Source: GCA-2684655 sp045105235
GTDB lineage: Bacteria; Planctomycetota; UBA1135; UBA2386
Length of the DNA: 64,000 nucleotides
NCBI GenBank assembly: GCA_045105235.1
Contig: JBGCDH010000032.1
Span: forward strand, 186,001-250,000
Reading direction: 5' to 3'
Shown piece after piece: positions 35,065 through 43,896 of this stretch. The position numbers and the translations under genes are program-made. Numbering within the stretch: position 1 is the stretch's first letter; each line of letters begins with the position of its first letter. The notes beneath the pieces were generated by a model that searched no databases, was not told the origin of the DNA, and worked only from the letters and a program-made list of their open reading frames with translations.

Positions 35065-36315
35065 GTGAGCAAGCCAATCGTTGCGAAGTTCCATGCCCGC
35101 GGCCACCTGATCGATTCAGGGCTGTTGTCCGATGCGATGGAGGCTGTGCATGCGGCCGACGCGTCCTACGAGATCCTCCATCTCGACATCGGGCGGGAGC
35201 GCACCGACGCCAGCGAGCTCGAAATGCAGGTGACCTCACCGGACGAAGCGGCCTTTTTGCGGCTGCAGGCGGATCTGATGTCGCTTGGGCTCAGCGAACT
35301 CGAGACCGAGGACGCGATCTGGCAGGTCGTAGATATCGACGGCACCGCTCCCGAGGGATTTTACTCGACGACCAACTTGGTCACCGAAGTGCGCCGGGGC
35401 GGTCGCTGGCAGCTAGTGCAGCGACAGCGCATGGACGCCGCGGTGGTGCTGGATGGCAGCGACTTGATCTGCGTCAAACTGCGCGATTTGCAAGCTGGCC
35501 AGCAGGTTGTCGTCGGCTTTACCGGCGTGCGGGTGACGCCGCATACGACTCGCAAGCGCCAGCAGGGCAAGTTTGGCTTCATGCAGGGCGGCGTCAGCAG
35601 CGAGCGTCGGCTGGCGGCGCAGGTCTCTGAAATCGCCGATGCCTGGCGCCGCGTGCGTGCCGAAGGTCGCAAGGTTGTGTTGGTGGCCGGCCCCGTCGTC
35701 GTGCACGTTGGCGCCGCGCCGGTGCTCGCTGCCATGCTTCGCGCGGGCCTTGTCGACGGCCTGCTCAGCGGCAACGCGCTCGCTGTGCACGACGTCGAAG
35801 TGGCTCTTTACGGCACGAGTTTGGGCGTGGAGCTCGCTACGGGTCGCCCAGCTGTGCACGGCCACATGCACCACATGCGCGCCATCAACGCGGTGCGGCG
35901 GGCCGGTTCGCTGCCCAACGCGGTGGCGACGGGCGTGCTCAAGGCCGGCGTCATGCACGCTTGCGTCGAGGCCAAGGTGCCCTTCTGCCTGGCTGGCTCG
36001 ATTCGTGACGATGGTCCGCTGCCGGACACGGAAATGGAGCTGATCGCGGCACAGGCGCAATACGCCGAAATCCTGCAGGGAGCCGGGATGGTGATCATCC
36101 TCAGCTCGATGCTGCACGGCATCGGCACCGGCAACATGATTGCGGCCGATGTGCTGACGGTCTGCGTCGACATCCACCCGGCCGTGGTCAGCAAGCTCAG
36201 CGACCGTGGCTCGGCCCAGAGTCAGGGCATTGTGACCGACGTCGGGGCTTTTTTGGAGGCGATGGCCGAAGAGCTTGGGGTCGAAGTCCCGCCGGACAGC
36301 TTGAAGCAAAGCTGA
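35065..36315 (+). CDS. TIGR00300-family ornithine cyclodeaminase (LOR/SDH-like)
   Basis: A 416-residue protein starting at GTG 35065 (VSKPIVAKFHARGHLIDSGL). The N-terminal part (about 1-90, EILHLDIGRERTDASELEMQ) is the conserved LOR/SDH leader domain, and the rest is a Rossmann-like domain (KVVLVAGPVVVHVGAAPVLA, GLLSGNALAVHDVEVALYGT, GIGTGNMIAADVLTVCVDI). In archaea and as the C-terminal part of cyanobacterial ArgZ/AgrE, this family converts ornithine to proline. The family is mostly archaeal and patchy in bacteria. No arginine dihydrolase domain is fused here. It is divergent from moxR. Confidence 0.88.
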   Translation: MSKPIVAKFHARGHLIDSGLLSDAMEAVHAADASYEILHLDIGRERTDASELEMQVTSPDEAAFLRLQADLMSLGLSELETEDAIWQVVDIDGTAPEGFYSTTNLVTEVRRGGRWQLVQRQRMDAAVVLDGSDLICVKLRDLQAGQQVVVGFTGVRVTPHTTRKRQQGKFGFMQGGVSSERRLAAQVSEIADAWRRVRAEGRKVVLVAGPVVVHVGAAPVLAAMLRAGLVDGLLSGNALAVHDVEVALYGTSLGVELATGRPAVHGHMHHMRAINAVRRAGSLPNAVATGVLKAGVMHACVEAKVPFCLAGSIRDDGPLPDTEMELIAAQAQYAEILQGAGMVIILSSMLHGIGTGNMIAADVLTVCVDIHPAVVSKLSDRGSAQSQGIVTDVGAFLEAMAEELGVEVPPDSLKQS

Positions 36316-36379
36316 GCGGCCGCCCCGAATCCCCGTCCGATTCCGGGTGCAGTTGGCCAGCGCCGAGTTGGGCTACGGG

Positions 36380-37633
36380 ATGCGCTCCCGAGCTGCCGAT
36401 AGTTCCCATGTGATCGGACGTTCCCGGTGTCTGGTTTGGGCTGCTGCGCTTTGCTTTCTGCCGCTGGCTGCGGTGGGGCAGCAACGGCCTGCGCCTGCTT
36501 CTGCGTCGCCTTCTGGGTCGCCTTCCTCGGCGCCGGCGCCGGCGGCTGCGGCTAGCGACGGCCCGGCGCGCGATGCGCCGCTGCGGCCGTTGCCCCAGCG
36601 TTTGCCCGAGGTGGTTTTGGCGGACTCGGTGGATCCCGTTCGGGTCCGCGAGTTTGGGCTCGGCGACGGCGGGGTGCGCTCGGTCATCGGTCGGCGGGGC
36701 GCAATGCTGCAGTTCGACCGCAAGGATGGCTGCATCACGCCGGGCGGCGTCCGGGTCATCTGTCGGCCGGTCGGCGTAGTGCTGATCTTCCCGTCGGGCC
36801 GCGAGCTGTTGCTCGGCCCGGACGGCACCCTTCACCTTCGTTCGGGCGAGCGCGCCGGGCCGTTTCCCTCGGGGCTCGAGTTTCGACTCGCCGACGAGAG
36901 TCGGGTGCGCGTGCTGCTGGCTCAGAGCCGTAAGTCGCGCGTTCGCGATGTCTGGGTCGTGCACGGCGATCGTTGCCTGCAGCCATGGCGGCGCGGCAAA
37001 GCCGTCAAGCGCGATGGATCTCGCCGCGAGCGACCGTGGGCCGGGCGATCTGTGGCCTGCCTTGGCGATGGCGGCGACATCTATCGTGCGGTCGCGCTCG
37101 GGCCGCTGATCGCGCTCGAAAGGCTGCTGGTGGCCGAGGAGCGCGAAGGCGATACGCCGAGGGAACGTCTCGTTCTGCTGTCCAAGCCGCTACGGCATTC
37201 GCTGCAAACGATGCAGCGCGGCCACCGCGAAGCGAACGCAGCCGTGCGGCGCGCCGTGACGGCGGTCGCAGCCGTTGCCGATCGTGGTGCCACGATCTTT
37301 CCGGCCGGAGCGAAGCTGGCTCGTGCGGAGAAAGAGGCGGCTCGCTGGCTGCTGCGCGGTGGCTTTGAAGTCGCGCTGACGTTCGAAGGGCCGCTGGCGC
37401 CGAGGCTGCAGCTGTTCGCCGGTGAGCGGCCGGTGCCGATGGTCGAGTGGACGCTGGGGGCCGCCTGCGCTGCCTATCTCAGCAATCCACGGGATGACCA
37501 GCCGAGCAAGCGCTGGCACGGCAATGGCACGCGGCTGCAGCGCGTGGCAACGGACCTGCAGGTCCGCGAGCACCTGAAAGAGCTGCCCTACGTGCTCAAT
37601 TTGCTGCGCCGCTTTGAGCGTCGCGGCAAGTAG
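36380..37633 (+). CDS. secreted protein of unknown function
   Basis: A 417-residue protein. After a short polar start the segment CLVWAAALCFLPLAAVGQ is a signal peptide, followed by a Pro/Ala/Ser-rich spacer of about 40 residues. The rest mixes short beta strands (FDRKDGCITPGGVRVICRPV) with basic helices and ends in a helical, Arg-rich segment (KELPYVLNLLRRFERRGK). No known domain. An in-frame GTG at 36347 could add 11 residues; the ATG was chosen for signal-peptide length. It converges on the arylsulfotransferase gene with only 12 bp between the stops. Confidence 0.7.
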   Translation: MRSRAADSSHVIGRSRCLVWAAALCFLPLAAVGQQRPAPASASPSGSPSSAPAPAAAASDGPARDAPLRPLPQRLPEVVLADSVDPVRVREFGLGDGGVRSVIGRRGAMLQFDRKDGCITPGGVRVICRPVGVVLIFPSGRELLLGPDGTLHLRSGERAGPFPSGLEFRLADESRVRVLLAQSRKSRVRDVWVVHGDRCLQPWRRGKAVKRDGSRRERPWAGRSVACLGDGGDIYRAVALGPLIALERLLVAEEREGDTPRERLVLLSKPLRHSLQTMQRGHREANAAVRRAVTAVAAVADRGATIFPAGAKLARAEKEAARWLLRGGFEVALTFEGPLAPRLQLFAGERPVPMVEWTLGAACAAYLSNPRDDQPSKRWHGNGTRLQRVATDLQVREHLKELPYVLNLLRRFERRGK

Positions 37634-37645
37634 GTGCGCAGTCGG

Positions 37646-39277
37646 CTACGGCACGATTTTGACGGTCACAACGTTGCTGACCTCGTTGGCGATGCCGGTG
37701 CCGTCGAGCAGAACGTGGGCAAAGTCCAGCTCGGCGCCGACCAGCGCTGGAATCAGCAGACCGGGCGGGATCAGAATGGACGGTTTCGCTTTGCCCTGTG
37801 CGTCGATTTGGCCAAACGTGTCGACGAAGACGCCGATATTCGCGAACTGCAGCATGCCGAGCAGCAGGCCGTCGGTATTGAGCGGCAGCACGACGCCTCC
37901 GGGCAGCAGCGTGCCCGGGGACTGCCCCGAAAGCGTTCCTAGCAGGTAGTAAAACTCGTTGGTGTGCTCGGTGTCGACGATCGTCGTCAGGTCGATGATG
38001 CCGCCGTTTGCGACGGAGATCTCGGTGGTGCTTGCCCACAGCCGACGCTGCACGGACTGCGCCTGAAACAGGATCGACTGAGCCGGGTGCGTGTAGCTCC
38101 AAACCGTCGTGCCCGCGGGGTCGATCTCGAAGATCCGCGACTGGGAGCCGCTGCAGATCAGCGTGTTTCCGTTTGGCAGTCGTTCGGCGCTGGACACGAA
38201 GCCAGAGAAGAAGCCGGGTTCGGTGAACGTCCAAACGGGCGCCAGCGGGCCAAACGCGTTGCTGATTGGCTCGATAAACGGCATGCCCTGCGGGTCGCGC
38301 GGCAGGTCGATTTCAAGGACCGCCGATTGGTTGGCAAAGGCGTTGTTGTTGAAGATCGTCATCTGCCCCTGGCCGGGTGTGCCGGCTGACAAGAAGCGCG
38401 GGTCGTGCTGACGAAAGAGCTGTCGGTCGGCGTTGGTGCCGCGGTCGTAGACCTGTGGATTGCCCCAGCGCCACAGCAGGTCGCCGCCTTTGCCGCGTGC
38501 GCCGCCGGTGTGCCCAGCGGCTTCGGCCGTCGTCGTCGAGTGATCGATCAACCAGACTTCGCTTTGTTCGCGTGAGCTGATGACGATCCAGTCCTCGACC
38601 GGGTCGTAGTCGATGCCGTTGCAGTGGTTCCAGTCACCAAACGCGAGCGCGATCGGCGGAAAGTTGATGTCGACGAGTTCTGGGTGATCGGCGACCACGC
38701 CGTAGTTGCTCTTGGTAGAGTCAAAGTCCTGCACCAGGTGGTCGGTGATGTGCCACTCCCACACGACTTGCCCGGTGGTCGGTCCGGTCTGCTGAATCTC
38801 GAGGATCGACTCCGGCAGCCATTCTGCGGCCGGCAGCAGGCTTGGGTCGCGGCCTTGGTCGATGCCGTCACTGGCGGGCAGATAGTCGGCCGCCATCACG
38901 AGCACGTTGCCGTTTGGCAGGCCGTGGATGTCGTGGTGCATGAGCCGGCTCGGTGAGCTGACCAAAAGGTCCCAGGTCACGTTGCCGTCGATGTCGAGCT
39001 TTTGCAGGCGCCCGGTGGTGCCGGGGAAGCCGTTGTTCGGCTCAATCATGCCGCGCAGCAGCGAGCCATCCTCGAGGATATAGCTGATGATGCTGTTGGC
39101 GCCGGGCCACGTGTGCACCACAACTCCCTGGCCATCGAGGAGCTGCGTCGGGTTTGCCCCGATCGGGGAAACCAAGCGCAGCCCCGGTCGCTGTTGGGCT
39201 GCGAGCGAAGCACTGCCGGCAGCGCCGATTGCAGCGAGGGCCGCGGCGGCGGCGGCGGCATGCATAGCCTTCTTCAT
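37646..39277 (-). CDS. secreted arylsulfotransferase-family (ASST) protein
   Basis: A 543-residue protein with a signal peptide (about 1-28, ending SLAAQ). The body is a beta-propeller-like ASST domain (PF05935): WPGANSIISYILEDGSLLRG, SRLMHHDIHGLPNGNVLVMA, FGDWNHCNGIDYDP, GDLLWRWGNPQVYDRG, FRQHDPRFL and RLPNGNTLICSGSQSRIFEI. Conserved His residues in MHHDIH, WNHCN and FRQHDP correspond to the family's catalytic site region. ASST enzymes transfer sulfate between phenolic compounds in the periplasm. The C-terminal about 75 residues form an added beta module (GAELDFAHVLLDG) resembling the end of the secreted protein at 4153. Confidence 0.87.
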   Translation of the reverse strand: MKKAMHAAAAAAALAAIGAAGSASLAAQQRPGLRLVSPIGANPTQLLDGQGVVVHTWPGANSIISYILEDGSLLRGMIEPNNGFPGTTGRLQKLDIDGNVTWDLLVSSPSRLMHHDIHGLPNGNVLVMAADYLPASDGIDQGRDPSLLPAAEWLPESILEIQQTGPTTGQVVWEWHITDHLVQDFDSTKSNYGVVADHPELVDINFPPIALAFGDWNHCNGIDYDPVEDWIVISSREQSEVWLIDHSTTTAEAAGHTGGARGKGGDLLWRWGNPQVYDRGTNADRQLFRQHDPRFLSAGTPGQGQMTIFNNNAFANQSAVLEIDLPRDPQGMPFIEPISNAFGPLAPVWTFTEPGFFSGFVSSAERLPNGNTLICSGSQSRIFEIDPAGTTVWSYTHPAQSILFQAQSVQRRLWASTTEISVANGGIIDLTTIVDTEHTNEFYYLLGTLSGQSPGTLLPGGVVLPLNTDGLLLGMLQFANIGVFVDTFGQIDAQGKAKPSILIPPGLLIPALVGAELDFAHVLLDGTGIANEVSNVVTVKIVP

Positions 39278-39415
39278 GCCCGAACTAGAGGCCCAGGCGA
39301 GACCGGTAACAATGGGTACTTAAGTCGGGCGTTGGTCCGGCCCGTGCCGGTCCAATCTGGCCTGGTTTGCCTGGCTAGTCCATGCCAGGTCCTGCCCAGC
39401 CGAGCCCGCGCGCCG

Positions 39416-40387
39416 CTAGCGCTTCTTGCGGGCGACCGCATCTTGGGCCGCTGGGGCTCGATGCTCGCGCAAAGCCGCTGCAACGGGGGCGCTGCGCTTA
39501 TCCATGCTCATCAACGCGTCGAGTGCCGACTTGGTGTTGGTCGCGCCCATGGCCATCAGCAGCATGTTGCGGTCTGGCTCACTCGCCGCCATGCGCAGCC
39601 GTGCAGCGAGTTTGGCGGTTGCGGCCTCGCCGTGCAGCAGCTTGCCGATGCGGCCTACGCAGCGGGCGTAGCGCGGATCCGTCACCGGGCCGAGCGAAAC
39701 CATGAGCGCATCGAGCAGGCCTTCGAGGCGTTGTTCCGCGCACAGCTCGGCGAGCGCGATTTTGTAGATGATGTCGTCGGCTTCGCCAGCCGCGCGGGTC
39801 ATCAGATGCGACCATTGCAGGCTGTCGATGCGGCTGCGTAGGTCCTTGCGCTCGGCCAGGAAGCGGGTGACTTCGCAGCGCACGCTGGTTTCGTTGCTCG
39901 TTGCCAGTGCGATCAGCTTTGGCACCGTGATCGCGGCGGAGATGCCGCGTTCGCTTTCCGCAAGAATCGTGGCAAAGCGGACCGCTGCATCGCGGGCGAT
40001 GTCCTTCTGCACGAGCGGGTGGCTGCCCGACCAGCCAACCATTTTGAAGTAGGGGCCCTGTGCCTGGGGAAGGCCGAGGCGCGTCGCGACGGCGCTGGCG
40101 TCCTGCAGGCAAAACAGCCTGGACTGACGCGGAGTGGGGCGAACATGCAGGCTCAGCTTGGGCCAGTCGAGCACCGTCACGGCGCGTTCTTGGTCGAGGC
40201 CGCGCACGCTGTGCAGAACCTGCACGCGGTGCAGCGCGACGGTATCGCTATGAGGCTTCTTGCCGAGCTGGCGGCCAACGAAAACGGCGTCCGCTTGCAC
40301 GAGTCCGCGGCGAAGATCCTGTGCCGAAGCGATCGCAGGAAGCGTGGCTGCGGCCAAGATGCAGGCTAGTTGGATGGAGGGGCGCAT
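39416..40387 (-). CDS. secreted HEAT-like helical protein
   Basis: A 323-residue protein 2 nt after the metzincin-like lipoprotein gene. The signal peptide is MRPSIQLACILAAATLPAIA, cleaved near SAQ. The mature N-terminal part (about 25-120) is beta-rich (DAVFVGRQLGKKPHSDTVAL, AVTVLDWPKLSLHV). The rest is helical repeats of HEAT style (ARDAAVRFATILAESERGIS, EADDIIYKIALAELCAEQRL) ending in an Ala/Arg/Lys tail. No catalytic motif. Coupling suggests that it works with, or is cleaved by, the upstream protease-like protein. Confidence 0.72.
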   Translation of the reverse strand: MRPSIQLACILAAATLPAIASAQDLRRGLVQADAVFVGRQLGKKPHSDTVALHRVQVLHSVRGLDQERAVTVLDWPKLSLHVRPTPRQSRLFCLQDASAVATRLGLPQAQGPYFKMVGWSGSHPLVQKDIARDAAVRFATILAESERGISAAITVPKLIALATSNETSVRCEVTRFLAERKDLRSRIDSLQWSHLMTRAAGEADDIIYKIALAELCAEQRLEGLLDALMVSLGPVTDPRYARCVGRIGKLLHGEAATAKLAARLRMAASEPDRNMLLMAMGATNTKSALDALMSMDKRSAPVAAALREHRAPAAQDAVARKKR

Positions 40388-40389
40388 GA

Positions 40390-42192
40390 TCAGTTGCCGT
40401 TGTAGAAGACCTGCTCGCGCAGGTAGGCCATGTTGAGGGTGTTGAATGCGGATGCTGCGGCCGTTGCCGTCGTGTACGACAGCGCCGGGCTCATCACGTT
40501 GGTTGAGCCGCTCGGAAACAGCGAGGTATTGCGGATGTGCCCGTCGCTGCTGCCAGGGAAGTTGGTGGTGTCGTCGCCGTAGAGACCGACTGGCATCGCA
40601 CCGTTTTCGACGAGTCCGACCGAGTGCCCGCATTCGTGGGCGGTGACGGTTGCCGTAAAGCGGGCGAGGTCGGCGAGCGCGACGTCGATGGCGGTGGCGC
40701 GCGCGTCGCTCGTGATGCCGGTGAGGCGGCTGGCGTCGAGAGGATCGTCGCCGATCGGCGTGCCGCCCTGGGCTGCCGCAAACGCGTCGTAGGTGGTCCG
40801 GAACGAGGTCGCGGACGAGGACTGCATGCCCGCATCGACGATCGTGTGCAGGAACACGCCGAGCCGGCTGCCGCTGAAGTCGGCGACGGTGTTGTCGTTC
40901 TGGGTCGTGTTCGAAGGGTCAAAGATGGCCAGCCCGAGCACGCCGGCTGAGGTTGAGGCACCGGCGATCGAAATCTGTGAGTAGCCGATGTTGCCGTAGG
41001 CAACGCTCGAGCTCGAACCGAAGCTGCCGGTGGGCTGCGCCAGCGTGAACTGCACGTTGGCCCCGGTGTAGTAGTCGTCGAGGTTGCTCAGCAGGTTTGT
41101 TTTCAGCCGGTCGACGACGACTTCGTTGCTGTCTTGGCCGTTGCTGACGTTGGCGATCGGCGTGGCCGAGTTGAGGCCGAGGATGCGCAGCAGGTCTTCG
41201 AAGTCCGAGCGGCTGTTGCCGCCGCTGGTCACATCGACCCGCACACCGCTGCCGGCCGGAGACGTGCTGTAGGACTCGAGGTCGCGCGAGAAGTCGAGGA
41301 ACCATACCTGGCTCGCGTTGGCGCTCGTCTCGAACGGCTGGAGTTCGTCGGTGAACGCCTTGACGACCAAGGAGAACGTGGCGGCGGCCGAGGGTAGGCC
41401 CGAGCTGTCGACTACGGTCGTCGTCAGGCTTACATCTCCCGGCAAGAAGACGGTGGTGTTCGGAAGCGTGTAGGAGGCGCTGGTGTCGTTCGCGGAGTTC
41501 TCGGTTAGGAACGGGCGCAGGTTGGTGCCGGCGGGCTGCGTGCCCGTCGACGTGCCGACGCTGACGTTGGCCGTGATCAGCGTCTGGCCGGTCGCGATGC
41601 CGCCGGCGTCCGAATACTCCAAGTCGATGGTCCAACCGCTGCGTGGGACCTGCAGGGTCCCGCCGGCGGCGCCGGTGCCGTTGAGGGCGTTGTCGATGCC
41701 GGCGACGGTCACGTTGGTGATCGTCGGTGCAACGCCGTCGCTGGCGCCAATCACAATCGGATCGCCGCCGCCGGTCGGCGCCGAGTTGGCGCCGCCGATG
41801 GCGTCGTTGTCGGCGGACAGCACGATGGTTGTCGTTCCCGGCACGAACGTGACGCCGCTGCCGAGCGTGATCTGAACCGAGTTGCTGGCCGCGACCGTGG
41901 GCGCCGCCGAAACGGCGCCGAGCGATGCGCCGCCGGAGAGCGTCACGTCTGCGTCCGAGAAGATCGCGCCGCTCGCCAGCACCACGTTGGTCGAAAACGC
42001 TAGCAGCAGGGTGTCGCCGGCCGCCGGGGTTGCGGTCGCGCCCGTAAACGAAGCGGTCACAATGACGGGCGTCGCCACGTTCGGGGTTTCGTCTCCGCTG
42101 CTGCTGCAGCCAGCCCACAGGGCAAGCGCAGCGACTGGCAAGAGCCTCTGGCAGAAGAACCTCTGAAATGAGGTGCAGTTGGTTCCGATCAT
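40390..42192 (-). CDS. lipoprotein with metzincin-like metalloprotease domain
   Basis: A 600-residue lipoprotein; the signal peptide ends ALALWAGC (lipobox WAGC). The N-terminal half (to about residue 300) is Thr/Gly/Ala-rich with Big-like immunoglobulin repeats (VIVTASFTGATATPAAGDTL, PTITNVTVAGIDNALNGTG). The C-terminal half contains the zinc motif HECGHSVGLVE at 519-529 and a Met-turn-like STNVMSPALSY near 563, the pattern of metzincins. The third ligand position holds Glu where His or Asp is usual, so activity is not certain. The ATG at 42192 is the first start that gives a proper signal peptide; the upstream frame is non-coding. Confidence 0.82.
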   Translation of the reverse strand: MIGTNCTSFQRFFCQRLLPVAALALWAGCSSSGDETPNVATPVIVTASFTGATATPAAGDTLLLAFSTNVVLASGAIFSDADVTLSGGASLGAVSAAPTVAASNSVQITLGSGVTFVPGTTTIVLSADNDAIGGANSAPTGGGDPIVIGASDGVAPTITNVTVAGIDNALNGTGAAGGTLQVPRSGWTIDLEYSDAGGIATGQTLITANVSVGTSTGTQPAGTNLRPFLTENSANDTSASYTLPNTTVFLPGDVSLTTTVVDSSGLPSAAATFSLVVKAFTDELQPFETSANASQVWFLDFSRDLESYSTSPAGSGVRVDVTSGGNSRSDFEDLLRILGLNSATPIANVSNGQDSNEVVVDRLKTNLLSNLDDYYTGANVQFTLAQPTGSFGSSSSVAYGNIGYSQISIAGASTSAGVLGLAIFDPSNTTQNDNTVADFSGSRLGVFLHTIVDAGMQSSSATSFRTTYDAFAAAQGGTPIGDDPLDASRLTGITSDARATAIDVALADLARFTATVTAHECGHSVGLVENGAMPVGLYGDDTTNFPGSSDGHIRNTSLFPSGSTNVMSPALSYTTATAAASAFNTLNMAYLREQVFYNGN

Positions 42193-42261
42193 CGCTTCAT
42201 GGCGGGGTGGGGAATCTGGGCGGCGCATAGGTATTTGACTCCGGATGCAGCGGGTCCGCGC

Positions 42262-42762
42262 ATGGTTGGGCGCGACGGCCGCCTGCTGCAGCGCCCGATG
42301 GGAGAGCGTAGCGAGCGTGCCGTCATCGAGGCGCAGCGACGGCGTTCGTCGCGGCGGCAGTCGCCCTGGCCCAGGGTGCTCGGGTGGCTGTGCATCGGGG
42401 TTGCTTGCATGGCGGCGGCGTTGCCGATCCAGCCGGTGCCATCGCATGTTCGGCTATCGGCAGCTGCGCGACCAGAGCCTGAGTCCATTCGGCGCGCAAT
42501 CGTGCTGCCGGCGATCACCGTGGACGTGCCCGGGCGATCGGTAGTTCTTCCCAGCCAAGATCTTGGCTCGATCCGCCTGGTCGTGCTGGGCGGCGACTAC
42601 CGCGAAATCGCTCGCTTCGTTGGCATGGCGTCCAGCCCGTTTCGCCTGCCTGACGCGCTGTGCTCTCAGCTCGAGCCCGGTTCGACCTACCACGCGTACG
42701 CGATATCGGGAGTTGCCCCGACCGAACGACGGAGCGCGATCGCCACCTTCGCTTGGCGGTAA
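42262..42762 (+). CDS. membrane-anchored protein of unknown function
   Basis: A 166-residue protein divergent from the metzincin-like gene. It has an Arg-rich N-terminus, one hydrophobic anchor or late signal peptide (VLGWLCIGVACMAAALPIQP) and a short extracytoplasmic beta domain (AITVDVPGRSVVLPSQDLG, SIRLVVLGGDYREIARFVGM, GSTYHAYAISGVAPTERRS) that resembles a fibronectin-like or CRD strand order. ATG 42298 is an alternative start with a shorter basic leader. The reading frame extends further upstream, but only by overlapping the divergent gene. Confidence 0.6.
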   Translation: MVGRDGRLLQRPMGERSERAVIEAQRRRSSRRQSPWPRVLGWLCIGVACMAAALPIQPVPSHVRLSAAARPEPESIRRAIVLPAITVDVPGRSVVLPSQDLGSIRLVVLGGDYREIARFVGMASSPFRLPDALCSQLEPGSTYHAYAISGVAPTERRSAIATFAWR

Positions 42763-42890
42763 GTGTAAACACTCGGTGGCATCGAAGTTGCCTGCCTTCT
42801 CGCGTTCCTAACTCAACTCTTACTAAGGGGATACCGAAAAGCAAGGCGCGGGGGACTCGCTCTCCGCATCAAGCAACTGGGACAAGCCGA

Positions 42891-43820
42891 ATGATGAAGC
42901 TAGCTGTCGGTGAGGTGATAGAGGGATACCGGATCACGCGCTTTTTGGGCCGTGGAGGGTTCTCGTCTGTCTATCTCGCCCAGAATGAACAAACGGGCGG
43001 CAAGGTCGCGCTGAAGGTCGGCAGTCTTGCCGGCGGAGGCCGCCAAGTTACTCGCCTTTTGGAGGTCACTTCGAAGCGCACGCCTGAGGGGATCAGCCCC
43101 GATGAACTGCCTGCAGAAGCGGTCTTCTTTGAGCCGCGCGGGGTTCGCATCGACTTGTTTGACCAGCACGAAGTGCAGGCCATGCTGCGGTCGGAAGCGG
43201 ACCTGCTCGAAAACTGCAACCACGAAAACTTGGTGTCGCTGCAGGATCGGCTGATGGTCGACGGCGAGGCCATCCTCGTGCTCGACTATGTGCGCGGCAA
43301 AACGCTGCGCGAGAAGATCCGCAGCCTCGAGGGCATCCACCTAAACTGGTTCCTCGCGATTGTGCGAGCGCTGGTTTCGCTCAAGGAAAGCGGCGCGCTT
43401 CCCTATCACGGCGACCTCAAGCCTGAAAACGTGGTGGTCAAACCAAGCGGCAAGGTTGTGCTGCTCGACCCGGCCTTGCGCCGGCCGGAGCAGCCGGTCG
43501 TCACCACGACGCCGCATTACAACCCGATGCTGATGACCGACAGCAAGGCAGATGTGATGTCGATCGGGATCATGATCTATGAGATCCTGACCGGAACGCT
43601 GCCATTTGATGAAGTGCCGTGGGAATACGCCGGCCGGCAGAGCGGTGGCGAAACGCAGCGCCTGTCGCTGAGCTACTTCTTTAGCTATACGCCGCCGCAC
43701 GTTCTCAACCCGAAGACGCCCGAAGAACTCGGTCGCATCGTCTACCGCTGCATCACGGTTCAGGACTACGGTCTCGACGAGCTCCAGTCGGATCTCGAGT
43801 CCTTTATCAGCAAGGCCTGA
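42891..43820 (+). CDS. Ser/Thr protein kinase-like protein
   Basis: A 309-residue protein with the eukaryotic-type kinase fold. The glycine loop FLGRGGFSSVYLA lies at 19-31, the ATP-binding Lys42 in VALKVG, the catalytic loop HGDLKPENVVV at 173-183 and the DxWS-like helix ADVMSIGIMIYEILTGTLPF at 220-239. Two departures stand out: the metal-binding DFG is DPA (193-195), and a long insertion (about 45-92) separates Lys42 from helix C (HEVQAMLRSEADLL). Asp175, Asn180 and Asp193 are kept, so it may still be active. There is no membrane segment or PASTA domain. It starts at tandem ATG codons 42891/42894. Converges on the 43897-44868 gene. Confidence 0.85.
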   Translation: MMKLAVGEVIEGYRITRFLGRGGFSSVYLAQNEQTGGKVALKVGSLAGGGRQVTRLLEVTSKRTPEGISPDELPAEAVFFEPRGVRIDLFDQHEVQAMLRSEADLLENCNHENLVSLQDRLMVDGEAILVLDYVRGKTLREKIRSLEGIHLNWFLAIVRALVSLKESGALPYHGDLKPENVVVKPSGKVVLLDPALRRPEQPVVTTTPHYNPMLMTDSKADVMSIGIMIYEILTGTLPFDEVPWEYAGRQSGGETQRLSLSYFFSYTPPHVLNPKTPEELGRIVYRCITVQDYGLDELQSDLESFISKA

Positions 43821-43837
43821 GGCCCTGCGATTTGTAT

Positions 43838-43859
43838 GCGGCGGCACGCCTGCCGCCGC
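43838..43859. terminator. hairpin between convergent genes
   Basis: A perfect 9-bp stem (GCGGCGGCA with TGCCGCCGC, loop CGCC) lies between the kinase stop and the convergent stop at 43897. It could act on both transcripts. There is no T-run beside it. Confidence 0.5.
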
Positions 43860-43896
43860 CGCGCGCGAATGCGTCCGGCAACGGCGATCGCTCCAG

